Below are positions 24,201-34,200 of a DNA stretch of 64,000 nucleotides, piece by piece. The notes under the pieces are model-generated. The model saw nothing but the letters and a program-made list of their open reading frames with translations. It did not search any database and was not told the origin of the DNA. This stretch comes from Thunnus maccoyii. Lineage: Eukaryota > Chordata > Actinopteri > Scombriformes > Scombridae. Within the stretch, counting starts at the first letter, position 1, and each line of letters starts with the position of its first letter. The DNA is taken from assembly GCF_910596095.1 (NCBI RefSeq), contig NC_056552.1:14303111-14367110 (forward strand), written 5' to 3'. Made by a program: the position numbers and the translations under genes.

Positions 24201-26157
24201 TTAATCTTGGCAGTAATGATGAGTTTTCAGACATGAAAATAAAAATGAAATTTTTCTCACTTTAATTGTGTCGTACATCATGTTCACACTAATTGCAAAT
24301 AAGATTTGAATTTGATTGATTTAATTTTAATATATGCAGTCCCTCCATAGATATTCAGAACTGACATTAGCACATTGCTGTAGTATAAAACATAACGAAA
24401 AAAACATTATGATTCATGTATTTTAATGTGATAGATGGTACAGTACCTGTCCAGTTCACTGGAGTGAAAACTCCGGTGAGCCGCCTGGGAATACCGACCT
24501 TTTTTAAATGGTTTCTGTAAGATTTCCTCCTCATGTTTCCTGTCAACAAAGATACAAATAAACACAGAAAGCTTGTGTTAGTGGAAAAGGCTACTCGTAT
24601 CAGTGTAAGTTTAAGCTACTGGAGGCAGAAGTAAAGGGGGGAGAATAAGAACTTAAGTTTATACAGAATACAGTAGCCTTTGTATGACCTCCTACACAGT
24701 TACACCTATTTCAGTGTTTAGTCTGCACAGAGCCCCTATGAATTTAGATAAACTAAATTTGACTAAACTGATCAATATTATTGAGCCAAATTCAAATATG
24801 GAATTCTAGAGTCTCTAATTTTACCTTTTAAGTCCTCTCTCTGAGGACTCTCCTTGTCCGTCGTCATCACTGAAATCGGAGTCATAGCCGCCACTTCCAT
24901 GCACCTGAGGAAATACAAGAACTCATTTGTGTTGGTATAGCTGACCACACATTCATAACCAAATACACAAACACCTGCATTCACAGACACCAGCTTACAG
25001 AATAATGCATATTCAAAACATAATAGATAACATAGATAATATAACATTACGCAATACCATCAGAAAGGCATCTCATTGGCCCCATATTTATTCTGCAGCA
25101 CGACAATGACAATGACCCCAAACATACAGTTAGAGTCGTAACGAACTATATTTAGCAACAAGAACAACAAGGAGTTATGCAACAGATGGTTTGGCCCCCT
25201 CAAGCCCTGATCTCAACATCATGGAGTCAGTCTGGGATCACATGAAGAGACAGAAGCAGCTGAGACGCCTAAATCCACAGAAGAACTGTGGCAACTTCTC
25301 CAAGATGCAGGAACAACCAACCTGCCAAGTACCTTGAAAAACTGTGTGCAAGTGTACCGAGGAAAACTGCTGCTGTTTTAAAGGCAAAGCGTGCTCACAC
25401 CAAATATTGAGTTAATTTAGGTTTCTTCTGTTTAATGAACTTTGCATTAAGTTAACTGATAAATAAAAACTCTTCATGTTATTATGCATTGTTTGAATGC
25501 ATCCTCACTTTACTTTTAGTGCCAAAAAACTTTGTAGATTTGCATTTTACAGAAAAAGTACTAGTTGCACAACGATCAGATTTAACAGTAAATATGACAC
25601 TAGGTTAGAGTAAGATTATTTTCGAAATAATTTGCATCAAAAATCACCATTGTCATGTTGCACATGACTATGGAAAGTGTAGCCATTGTGAAAGGTGCAC
25701 CGTATAAACTGAGATGCAATATAACAAACCCTGTAATATCCAGTACCAGGAACCACTAGTTTCTGGAGCTGCATCTTTAAGATATCACTGTGGGTTTTGT
25801 AATGTTGTGCTCTAATCTTTTTTGATGATTGAATGTTGTCCAAAGGCTCCTTCTCTGTAAGGGAAACAGGCTTAAGCACAAAAGGTTTAGCGTTATCTAA
25901 AAACTAAAATGGTACAAGAATGTTGCATTTTTTTCAAAACGCCTAATCATAACCAGCAAAGCATTTGGCAATTAAGCCACATTTACGTTACAACACCAGT
26001 TTACCTTGGCTAACTTCAGGCTAATGTTTTATGTTAACTGGCTTGTAACAAGTAGCAGCAAACGAAACGCTAACTAGTGAAACTGTTCGCCGAACTCGAC
26101 TGCATAAAAAATATGATTTCGACTTTAACAGATACAAACCTTCACAAGACTATCCAT
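9786..26157 (-). CDS. fra10ac1: fra10ac1, nuclear splicing-associated protein (complete, 14 exons)
   Basis: Orthologue of human FRA10AC1, a nuclear protein associated with the spliceosome. Minus-strand coding exons in transcript order: 26140-26157, 24825-24904, 24447-24539, 23898-23943, 23549-23625, 23246-23329, 22993-23077, 21519-21564, 15155-15268, 12840-12882, 12436-12587, 12239-12289, 10526-10610, 9786-9828. They sum to 1017 nt, 338 aa plus stop, with every junction in phase. Diagnostic segments are GGYDSDFSDDD near the N-terminus, FVGDYILYYGG, LRENHRFLWRDEDEDDMTW, KKYYDKLFKEYCIADLSRYK, and EGLKSWEVNFAYVEQGEKRN, which is nearly identical to human. CGNKRC and LCPECS form a CxxxxC...CxxC pattern that could bind zinc (inference). 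Exon 11 encodes a Lys/His-rich nuclear-localisation-like tract. The protein ends in an acidic EEEFDEYFEDMFL. Intron 8 (15269-21518) is the longest at 6.2 kb. The start is the AUG of exon 1 (MDSLVK); the residue aligned with the human initiator is Val here. Confidence 0.95.
12136..12208. repeat. (TG)n microsatellite in fra10ac1 intron 12
   Basis: About 36 nearly uninterrupted TG dinucleotides. On the transcribed (minus) strand this is a (CA)n tract beginning about 30 nt downstream of the fra10ac1 exon 12 splice donor (exon 12239-12289). The tract should be highly length-polymorphic. Long apparent reading frames of poly-HT or poly-CV across it are artefacts. Confidence 0.95.
13935..14449 (+). 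mobile_element. Internally deleted Tc1/mariner-like transposon, copy 1
   Basis: Terminal inverted repeats begin CAGATGGGTGACAAAT at the left and are mirrored at the right (…TTCTCACCCATCTG). TA dinucleotides flank both ends (13933-13934 and 14450-14451), the classic Tc1/mariner target duplication. Between them is only the C-terminal half of a transposase on the plus strand: SVMLWGAF, a catalytic-type QGDNAPIH, then SPDLNPVEP after a broken frame. The helix-turn-helix N-terminal half is missing and the remainder has stops, so the copy is dead. It lies in fra10ac1 intron 9, antisense to the gene. The same family is at 56257-56987. Confidence 0.9.
17703..18080 (+). repeat. Dispersed teleost repeat, about 380 bp, in fra10ac1 intron 8
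   Basis: The sequence from GGAATAGTTTGACATTTTGG through the TTAGCTTAGCATGAAGACTGG and CTATTTCTTGGCCGGGCAT blocks matches my memory of a very abundant percomorph interspersed repeat. In-window support: the block 18001-18067 recurs in inverted orientation at 31552-31623. I cannot assign a class. The 66-codon minus-strand frame in it is not a gene. Confidence 0.65.
19401..19791. mobile_element. Short non-autonomous TIR element (MITE), 391 bp
   Basis: The first ~38 bases (TAAAGG…ATGTGTA…TTTAGTGGCATCTAGCAG) return as the reverse complement of the last ~38 bases with only a few mismatches. No transposase is encoded; the small plus-strand frames inside are shadows. It sits in fra10ac1 intron 8. The flanks read ctt/TAAAGG and CCTTTA/att, so the exact target duplication (TA or longer) cannot be separated from the terminus. 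The superfamily is therefore open. Confidence 0.8.
25060..25540 (+). mobile_element. Decayed Tc1-like transposase 3' fragment in fra10ac1 intron 1
   Basis: Plus-strand translation with stops gives fragments recognisable as the C-terminal part of a Tc1-type transposase: an AARQ…DNDPKHT-like remnant around 25095-25125, then SSPDLNIMESVWDHMKRQ at about 25200-25260, where the last catalytic Glu of the DDE triad normally lies. The rest decays toward 25540. No N-terminal domain and no clear inverted repeats were seen. It is a different family from the 13935/56257 pair. Confidence 0.75.
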
Positions 26158-26180
26158 CACATTAGAATCGCAGGAGGCAT
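26157..26180 (-). promoter_or_regulatory. Short uORF whose stop overlaps the fra10ac1 start (TGATG)
   Basis: On the minus strand an AUG at 26180 opens a 7-codon frame (MPPAILM) ending in TGA at 26159-26157. The A of this TGA is the first base of the fra10ac1 AUG. A second AUG directly before that TGA forms a minimal start-stop pair. Any ribosome using this uORF would terminate on the main start. It requires a transcription start upstream of 26180, which is likely but unproven. Confidence 0.5.
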
Positions 26181-26290
26181 CCAAACTGACTACGAGTGTT
26201 TACAAAATGGCGTCGCCAGGTGATGATGTTGCGCGGCGAGTCGCGGTCTGATGACGTTTACACTAACTTCATAAATTACTCTGCCGAGAA
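26158..26290 (-). promoter_or_regulatory. Probable fra10ac1 promoter/5' UTR, CpG-containing
   Basis: The stretch upstream of fra10ac1 exon 1 is locally rich in CpG (…gttgcgcggcgagtcgcgg…, 26228-26247) in an otherwise AT-rich setting. It contains an AAAATGGCG word (26204-26212) like a YY1 site and a TGACG CRE half-site near 26252. There is no TATA box, which fits a housekeeping promoter. The exact start site is unknown. Confidence 0.45.
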
Positions 26291-27337
26291 AAGAGGAAAT
26301 AATTCCTCTTATCCTTTAAAAATGGGAGGAATAATAATACAGGTGTATTAGAAGAGAACAAGCCATGACTTCAAAAACTGGTAAATGAAACAAATATTCT
26401 TCTTCTAATGAAAAACAAGAAGAGTAAAACACCAGACACACTGACATTAACACTGATTGATTCAGGTGATGTCTTTCATCCTCGCTGCAGGATGCATGTA
26501 GGCGTTTGAATGGGCTACTAGATGGGAAATAAAGAGGGTATTATGCCTTTTGAAAATGTTACAGTATAATTGAGTCCTTGGGTTATAAGAGGTGACAGGG
26601 GTGGAAGTTCGCCATAGTCTGTGAACAAAAGTCCAGTGTTTTATGCCGTTTCTACAGCCCACTGAACTCAACAAAGCAGTCAATGTTGGATTGAAAAAAG
26701 GACAGGAAGTGAGAAACAACTCCTACAGAGAGTATGAATGCCTGTCATCTTTTGTTGTCTTAAGAATAATAGAAATGTATATGAAATGAACTGCTGTCTT
26801 CCCATGTATGCCAGTCACTGCCTACAGCTTTATCTAAATTAATTACTATCTGAGCGAGGAGTTGATATTATAAATTTAAAAAAACACACTTAAATTAATG
26901 CTATTCATTCCTAGGGTGCTTGCCTAATCATAATCTTCTGGAGGTCATACTTTACTAACCATTTCTTATGCCACAATATCCCTGAAATGATATTCCGTGT
27001 TTATTTTTTAACTACGAGGTAAATTATCATCTTCTTTTCACGGTTAATGTCATTATTATGCCGAAACGGGGAAGAAAAGAGGCAGCATTTGAATGAGTGA
27101 GGCAGGTGCATTTGCACAGAGCCTCATGAATAGCCGCTTCCCATTAGCCATGCACGGCTCTGAAGCGCGCATAAATAATAGCTGGCACTGCTGATAAAAA
27201 AGCGCACCTTGGGGCCTCTCCCCCCTCTCTTTCCTCCATCTCTCTCTTTCTCTCTTTCTTCTCTTCTCTTTCTCTCTCTCACGGGCTTTTTTTCCCCTTT
27301 CATGGCAGCAGAATTTAGTCTACAAGACAACTTATTT
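26291..27337. promoter_or_regulatory. Head-to-head interval; probable lgi1 promoter and 5' UTR
   Basis: The divergent starts of fra10ac1 and lgi1 are 1.54 kb apart. The right part holds an AT-rich TATA-like CATAAATAATA near 27169 followed by a CT-rich pyrimidine tract (about 27217-27290). A strong donor (GTAAGC at 27338) and a strong acceptor (TTTTGTCTTTTAG ending at 27650) suggest a possible 5' UTR intron. The left part (26291-27100) shows no recognisable feature. All of this is inference from signals. Confidence 0.4.
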
Positions 27338-27673
27338 GTAAGCAGATAACTAGTAAGAAATAGACCGTTTTTTTGTTGTTTTTTTTTAACAGTGAGTTTT
27401 GTTTAGAGGCTTGAAATAATTCCCTTTCATGACATGAATCTGAGCCTGCTTTCTGCTCTCATGCCCTGTCTGTCCCGCATTTGTAATCCTGCGCTTTGCA
27501 GAACGAATCCGCTGGACTGGTGCCTTCCTATTGAGACGCAAGAAGCATAGACACAAGCCTGCATCAGAGCGCAACAACACCAGGCTTTTATCATTAAAAC
27601 AAACAAGACAGACAAATACTTTTTTGTAAAAATTAATTTTTGTCTTTTAGATCCTGTGATTCCGGGAAGTTGC

Positions 27674-27847
27674 ATGTGCAGGAGTGGCAGAAGGAATGGG
27701 ATACCCGGGCAGAACAGTGAGGGGATGGAGAGGATGGAAAGGGTGGACGCTCCTGGTTTGGGTCGCCGCTGTCAGCTTGATCTTAGCGGACGGACGGAGA
27801 GTGAGGCAGCCCAGATGCCCCTCTGGATGTACCTGCACCAAAGATAA
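27674..27847 (+). promoter_or_regulatory. Overlapping uORF across the lgi1 start
   Basis: An AUG 22 nt upstream of the lgi1 AUG opens a 57-codon frame in another phase, running past the lgi1 start and stopping at 27847. Its context is weak (T at -3), whereas the lgi1 AUG has G at -3 and G at +4, so leaky scanning would still reach lgi1. It matters only if the transcript includes 27674. Confidence 0.4.
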
Positions 27848-28152
27848 TGCCCTGTGTGAAAGTGTCCGATCTGTGCCTCACACTTTCCCCTCCGACGTCG
27901 TTTCACTGTAAGTATCCCTGCACCTGAATAAGACTCTTGGTTTATTGTGCAATGTCATGGACATATGGTGAATTGTCAAAAGGCTGGATAGCTGAATATG
28001 TCTTCTGTGTTGTTATATTTTCTAACAAAGTCACCTTTCAATATATTCTTCATCCATTCAGATCTTTTGTCAAGTCTGGATTTAATGAAATCACTGGAGG
28101 AAGCTTTGTTCACACACCTGCCCTGCAACTGCTGTGAGTAAAGGCTTTTCTT

Positions 28153-28204
<52 letters not shown>

Positions 28205-31200
28205 ACTGTCCATCTATCCATCCATCCATCCATCCATCCATCCATCCATCCATTCATCCATCTACCTATCTGGTGTGTAAATCCATTTTCAGTGCTTTAC
28301 AAAATCAAACAATGAGGCAGGGTCTCCCCAGAGGGCTTGTATAGAGGCTGATATGCAGATTTAAAGGGGGATTCTCTGTAATGGTGTCAGGATTATGCAA
28401 TAGACCACATGGCTACAGCAACTAACAGCAGGGGTTGGGGGAGAGAGGATCTGTGTGTGTATATAGAGAGAGATAAATAATGAACAAGATAGCACTTGGG
28501 AAGACAGAATTCAGCTCACAAAAACCAGTAAAATTACAGCCACACAAATAACTATGCATCCATTATTGTAAATGTCCTGTTAGGACTAGAGTCTATTGAG
28601 CAATCTGTTAATGGAGACTGACAAATTAACAGAGAGGTCAGGTTCAACTCTGCTCTCTAATCGCACTTGGTTTGCTTTATTGCAAGTAATAGCACGCTGT
28701 CACCGTGTGAGGTTTTCTCTCTGCAAAACATTTTTCTTGGCATCAGTTCCTCTTTATGCTCACATGACGCTAAATCAGTCTGAATGTGCATGAACTTTAA
28801 AATGTGGGAGGTGGCTGATGTGAGAGCAAGCAGCTGTGACCGGAAGAAGTGTAAATGTAACTGGGGGTCATGAATGACTGGCATCGCCACTTTTTATCAT
28901 TATTTACTGCCAAGGTGACCTGGAGTATCTTAACCTCCATTAGAGTTCTGACTAATCAATGGGGCTTCTCGGTGGCCAACGTGAGCAGACTGTGGGTGTA
29001 AAAGGCTGCCATCGCCGGTTTGCTGTACATGCAGTAAGAAATACATGAAGAGTTTCATTCCAAAATTAGATTTCCAGCACTTTGTGATCTTAAAGCCTCT
29101 TTTTTTTGAGGGACTTTTGGGGTTACATTGCTCAATGTTTTGTAATATTGATGAGATAAATGTTATTTTTAGGATAGACTTACCTCACAGTGGCCGGACA
29201 TCTACATTTGATTTATAGTGCTTCAGAGTTGAACCTTTCAAATTCTCTTAATACGAATTTATGAGTAGATGATGGGGTGATGTGCACAAAATGTTTTTTG
29301 TCGGACACTATTCTTACATTACTGTTTAAAGGGTGACTCAGAAACATGTGGGAGGTGGCAACCATTTGTCTCTTTCCTTCATTTAATGAAAACGATGTAG
29401 GAGTGAGCTACCATGTCTCTGTTTTATTCATTTCATTCATTCTTTAACCATATAATGGGGGCAGAAATGCTGAATGAATATGTTGTCTGTTACTGTAACA
29501 GTAGCTCTCACACCCTGTCTTTGTCTTTGTTTTTGAGCTACTGACGTTGATGGTTTGCAATCACAGATTACAACATTATCTCAATATGATTAAACAGAGT
29601 TTAAAGAAACACTCCCAGATTTTGTCACATAGTACAACATCCCCAAACCTCAAAATTTTCTCTCAGCTCAGTTTTGGTGCATTGAAATGGGAGGATTTTT
29701 TGTGATGCTAACTAAATCTGAAACTTTAAATTAGTCTCATGTTTTGTTTTTTTTCCACAGATTGTTCACAGCAAATTCATTTGACCTAATTGATGAGGAT
29801 GCGTTCCAAGGTTTACCACATCTTGAATATCTGTAAGTATTATCTATTTACTCTCTGGAAGAACTGTAATCGCTGTAAATTACTATATTGTACTAAACTG
29901 ATACAAAATATACACAAATGAACATCAATCAAAGTATGGTCTGGGAACAATACTACAGCAAAAATGGTTTCCTAAAGATTTCTTTCTTTCTATTCATATA
30001 TATATATTTTGGTTTTAGCTGTTGAGCATTGCATTGTGGGACAACAGTGTCCATCAACACCAAACTCAAAAATCTTTGTCTTTGTAAAATGAGATGATGT
30101 GCAGGAAGTTACAGATTTCAGCTTTTTGTGTCACAATAGATTTCATATTTGTTTGGTATGCCTTGTGTTAATATATCAAAATGCTAATGTGAAACTTGTC
30201 ATTCACAGATTTATTGAAAATAACAAGATTGCATCAATATCCCCATATGCCTTCCGGGGCCTTAAAGCACTGATACATCTGTAAGTATTCTGTTTCTGTA
30301 ATGGCCATATCTACTAAAGAGGAACTTACTGATTCTACTCCACCTTCCTAAACGTTATAATTTATTATGCCACTTTGGTGTTGCTGGTGCAGCACTTTGC
30401 ACCTGCCACTTTTATAATCTCTATTTAAATAATTTCTCCAAAAAAATCACTGTGGGAAAGGGTAATGATATATTAGTGCTCATGGGTATTCCAACATAAC
30501 CTGTGTATCAATTTCCTGTTTTCTCTCTCTGCATGACTCTCACTGTCAGAAGTGCAAAGCAGGCAGAAGTCCTGCAGCCAGTGGTGATGTCCAAGGTTAC
30601 TGGCTGTCAGCTGGATCAGGTTGCTGAAGGGCAGATCAGGGTGTCTCTAGATGTAGTGGACCAACAGAGTTGCTGTTCTCATATTTTTGGTAGAAAATAA
30701 TGAATGATTTTGTGACTATATCTGTCATTTAGCTTTTTTTCATTTAATGTTTTTGGGATAGATGTGTAGATGTGTTTAACAAATGCAAAAGAGGAAAAAC
30801 TCGCTTGTGTATGAGATAAGTAATGTAGGGTTATATACAGTTAGGGTTAAAATGGCACCCCATTTAAAACAAATGATGATGATAGTTTCGTAACAATGTT
30901 TTTGTAAACACTATTTCACTTTCCTGAGCCATTAAGCCTGCCGAAACTAAAGATAGTTGAGAACGTGAGTGACCTGCAGGTTGAGACTAAATATAACTGT
31001 ACTGTAACCTTAAACCAAGTGACCTATAATCTGTTCCTGAGTTTCTGACAGGCCTTCCCTAACACAATTTGAGTTTAGACAGTGCAGTGCAGCCAAATCT
31101 TTGCATATATATGCACCTCATTATGCATGGCTCTAAGTATGGATGGGTGACTTTTAATAGTCCCCCATTACATAGTATTGTCACATTTATAAGCTTTTGT

Positions 31201-34200
31201 AATGAGTGGTTTGGCAGTTTATCTACATTTATTTAGGCATCCTATCGGCGAGAGAAAATATTACTTTCATTACTGGAGTTGTAAATATTAATAGTTACAA
31301 CATAAGTGATTCTGACCCATCTCAGATGTCTCAGTCTATCGACTATAGATATTATTGACAGTGACCCATTTGATAAAAGCTGTCAGAGTGCATGTAACAA
31401 TCGCTCACAGCATTAGCGAGGGCAGAGCTCACTAATTAAGGCTCACTAAAGCTCACTAATTAACATGTAATTTGTTTTAATCCACATGAAAAACTGTAAC
31501 AATGACTATCTGCAATGTATCTGCCAGAACAGATAAACCATAAAAAAACTGCTGTCACTGTGAGGCTGCCAGGCAATCAGCGGTAACTCCAGAAAGTCAC
31601 TGCTCCTGGCCAAAAAATAGTCCCCGCTCATATCCAACCTGCATTTGAATTTCATTCATCTCATTGATCAATGGTTACCTTCCCTTGTTTTAGAGAAGAG
31701 TAGATAAACTTTCATACAAAAAATAGATGAATACATGTATTATTAGCTGCTATTTTGAATGCATTACATACAGTAAAAACAAATACAAATTACACAGGCA
31801 GGATTCCTGCTTGAATCCTGTCCACTCTGCTCTATCCCTGTCTGTTTAGAGAGTGCAGTCTTGCACAAATTCAAAGTAAAATGGCTTCCCTCCCTGGAAA
31901 AACCGACTCTCAAATAAATAATACATGACTTATGACTCATGACTTACGCTGACATTCCATTTCATTCACATCTCTTCCTGGTTTGGAGTTCAGTCTCTCA
32001 CTCACAAGTGATGTGTTTTTGGAGCCTGTTGTTCTAGGTTGGTTTTAATCGGCTTGCAAAGTTATCATCCACTCGACAGCCTTGGAGCAGGGTCTTAAAA
32101 CATGCAACAATGCTGCTGCTATTTAGTAAAGAGTATGACTAATATTAAGGGCATAATATTTTACCCACTACATCTCCACCTAATGGATAAGCTGGGTGTT
32201 TAAAGAACAGCAGGTCATCATTTTCCAAAAAGATGTTATTCCAACCCTCTACTCAATGTAATTGCACTCCCCTAATTAATTAATCACTAATTCTTTTATT
32301 CCCCTCCATTTCACTGCTAAACCTTTTTAACACTTGTTACACAATCATACTTTGTAACTGGAATATTGTCAAGTATTCAGGATTTGACCTTTGTGCTCCT
32401 TAGATTTGGTTGCTTGTAATTTTGTTTGTACATGATTTTGTTTATTCTACTGTTGCTCATGTCAATCTGGCAAAAAGAAACAATGGGAAGCCTGCAATAC
32501 AGTATAATTAATCAATGAATATTATCTGTAGAAAGGCAGGAGACAGTCTACTTCTAATTCAATCACACTTGAGTGTATCATTTTTTTTTGTCTTTGTTCA
32601 ATAGGAGTCTGGCTTACAACAACCTTGAGACGCTACCCAAAGATGTTTTCAAAGGCATGGACGCTTTGACTAAAGTGTGAGTTTGTCTTTTGTGCTGGAT
32701 GGGTTTTTGAGACAGAACATTCACAGTGATTCATCCTTAAATGGACACACATATTAAAACTGACAACAACTAACAATTCCTAATCATTTTGTATGTGTTT
32801 ATACTTTATATGTTTAGTCTTTTAATTAGTTTTCTGATGTCTGTGGGTTTATGTCTGTCTAAGAATAAAGTAAATATATGAACTAACTCTCAAGATAATT
32901 GAATTGGAGTATAGTTGGCTTGTTTATTGTTCATTCTAAAAATAAATAGATAAGATGATGGAATGATATAGATTCAGTTCAGTTCAATTCAGTAGGAAAG
33001 TGTTTGGAGAAGTCAGAGAAAGGATTGATGGCAATTTTTGAGAGAAATCTTCCTTTGTCTTCGTCCCCCTTTTCTTAAATGGTGGGACAAGGTATAGTAA
33101 TATTATGAGGTAATTGAGCTAAAAAGGAAAGGAATTCCTGTTCAGACGATGAAGAAGTAAAAAGTCAGGGACACGATAAGAAGTAAAGAAGAAAGAAGAA
33201 ACAGAGAAAGAAAACAAAAGATTGTAGAAGAAGCTAATCCCTGCTGCAGGGAAGAGAAAAAAAAAGAAGATAGAATATATGAAAGAGAGACGAGGAAAGC
33301 TTGAGCAGGGATGGCAGCATGTCAGGTTAAATGGTAAACAAGTCAATTACGGAAAAAAAGAATTGGATCCTGGATTTGGTCAGACTGCCGCAATCAGCCG
33401 GAATAATGTAGGCTCCAGTGTGTGTACGATTGTGTCTGGATTTGATACACACATCCAAGGTCAACAGCAATTCAGACTGAGAGTGGGCGATGAGTGGAGA
33501 CTACTCGGGAGATAGGACACTTCTTGTTGTGGCTTTTCTGGATTAAAGCCAAAGTGCAGCCAAGTAGACAGAGGGCAGAACAGTAAGCAGAAAGAACAGT
33601 GATTGCAAATGAAAAGCCCTTGCTCAAAATATACATATGAAAGTTTTAAGAGATAGTGCGCCAAATACACTGATACAATACCTTTGAGCATAATTATGTT
33701 TTTGTCGATTATTATTGTACTATTCAGTATATCATGCACGCTAAAACTGTTATGCTATTATATAATATTATATCTGATACGTAGAGATCTGCGAGGCAAC
33801 AACCTGGTATGTGACTGTAAGCTCAAGTGGCTGGTGGAGTGGATGCACCACACCAACGCCACCCTGGACCAGATCTACTGCAGTGGGCCACCTATTCACC
33901 AGGGGAAGAAAATCAACGACCTGCTGCCACATTCTTTTGACTGCATCACAGCAGGTATCATCTTCCTTTGACTGTCCCCCTGTCATAGAAGCATTACACC
34001 AACAATAACTCTCTAGTCCCCAGCTGACTGCCTCACCCTGTCTCTCTCATGTCTGCTTCCTGTCCTTATCAACACCTTCATTTCTGAGAATAAAGCTCTT
34101 GCTACGTGTTTATACTGCAAGAATCAAGAAATCAAGTCTGTGATATGTTTCATAAACATCCAAACATACATATTCACATGCATGTTGTAAATCTAAATGA

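Noticed and set aside
26158-26290. A CGG-repeat (FRA10A-type fragile site) in the fra10ac1 5' UTR
   Set aside because: The human gene is named for such a repeat, but here the leader has only scattered CpGs and no CGG array.
27124-27330. 68-codon Arg/Glu-rich minus-strand frame
   Set aside because: It is the complement of the CT-rich tract in the likely lgi1 promoter/leader, not a gene.
28155-28262. A CRISPR-like array
   Set aside because: Uniform 4-base units without spacers; an ordinary microsatellite in a vertebrate intron.
30503-30700. A possible extra lgi1 exon in intron 4
   Set aside because: Exons 4 and 5 join in phase with the expected LRR sequence, and this frame has no LRR pattern.
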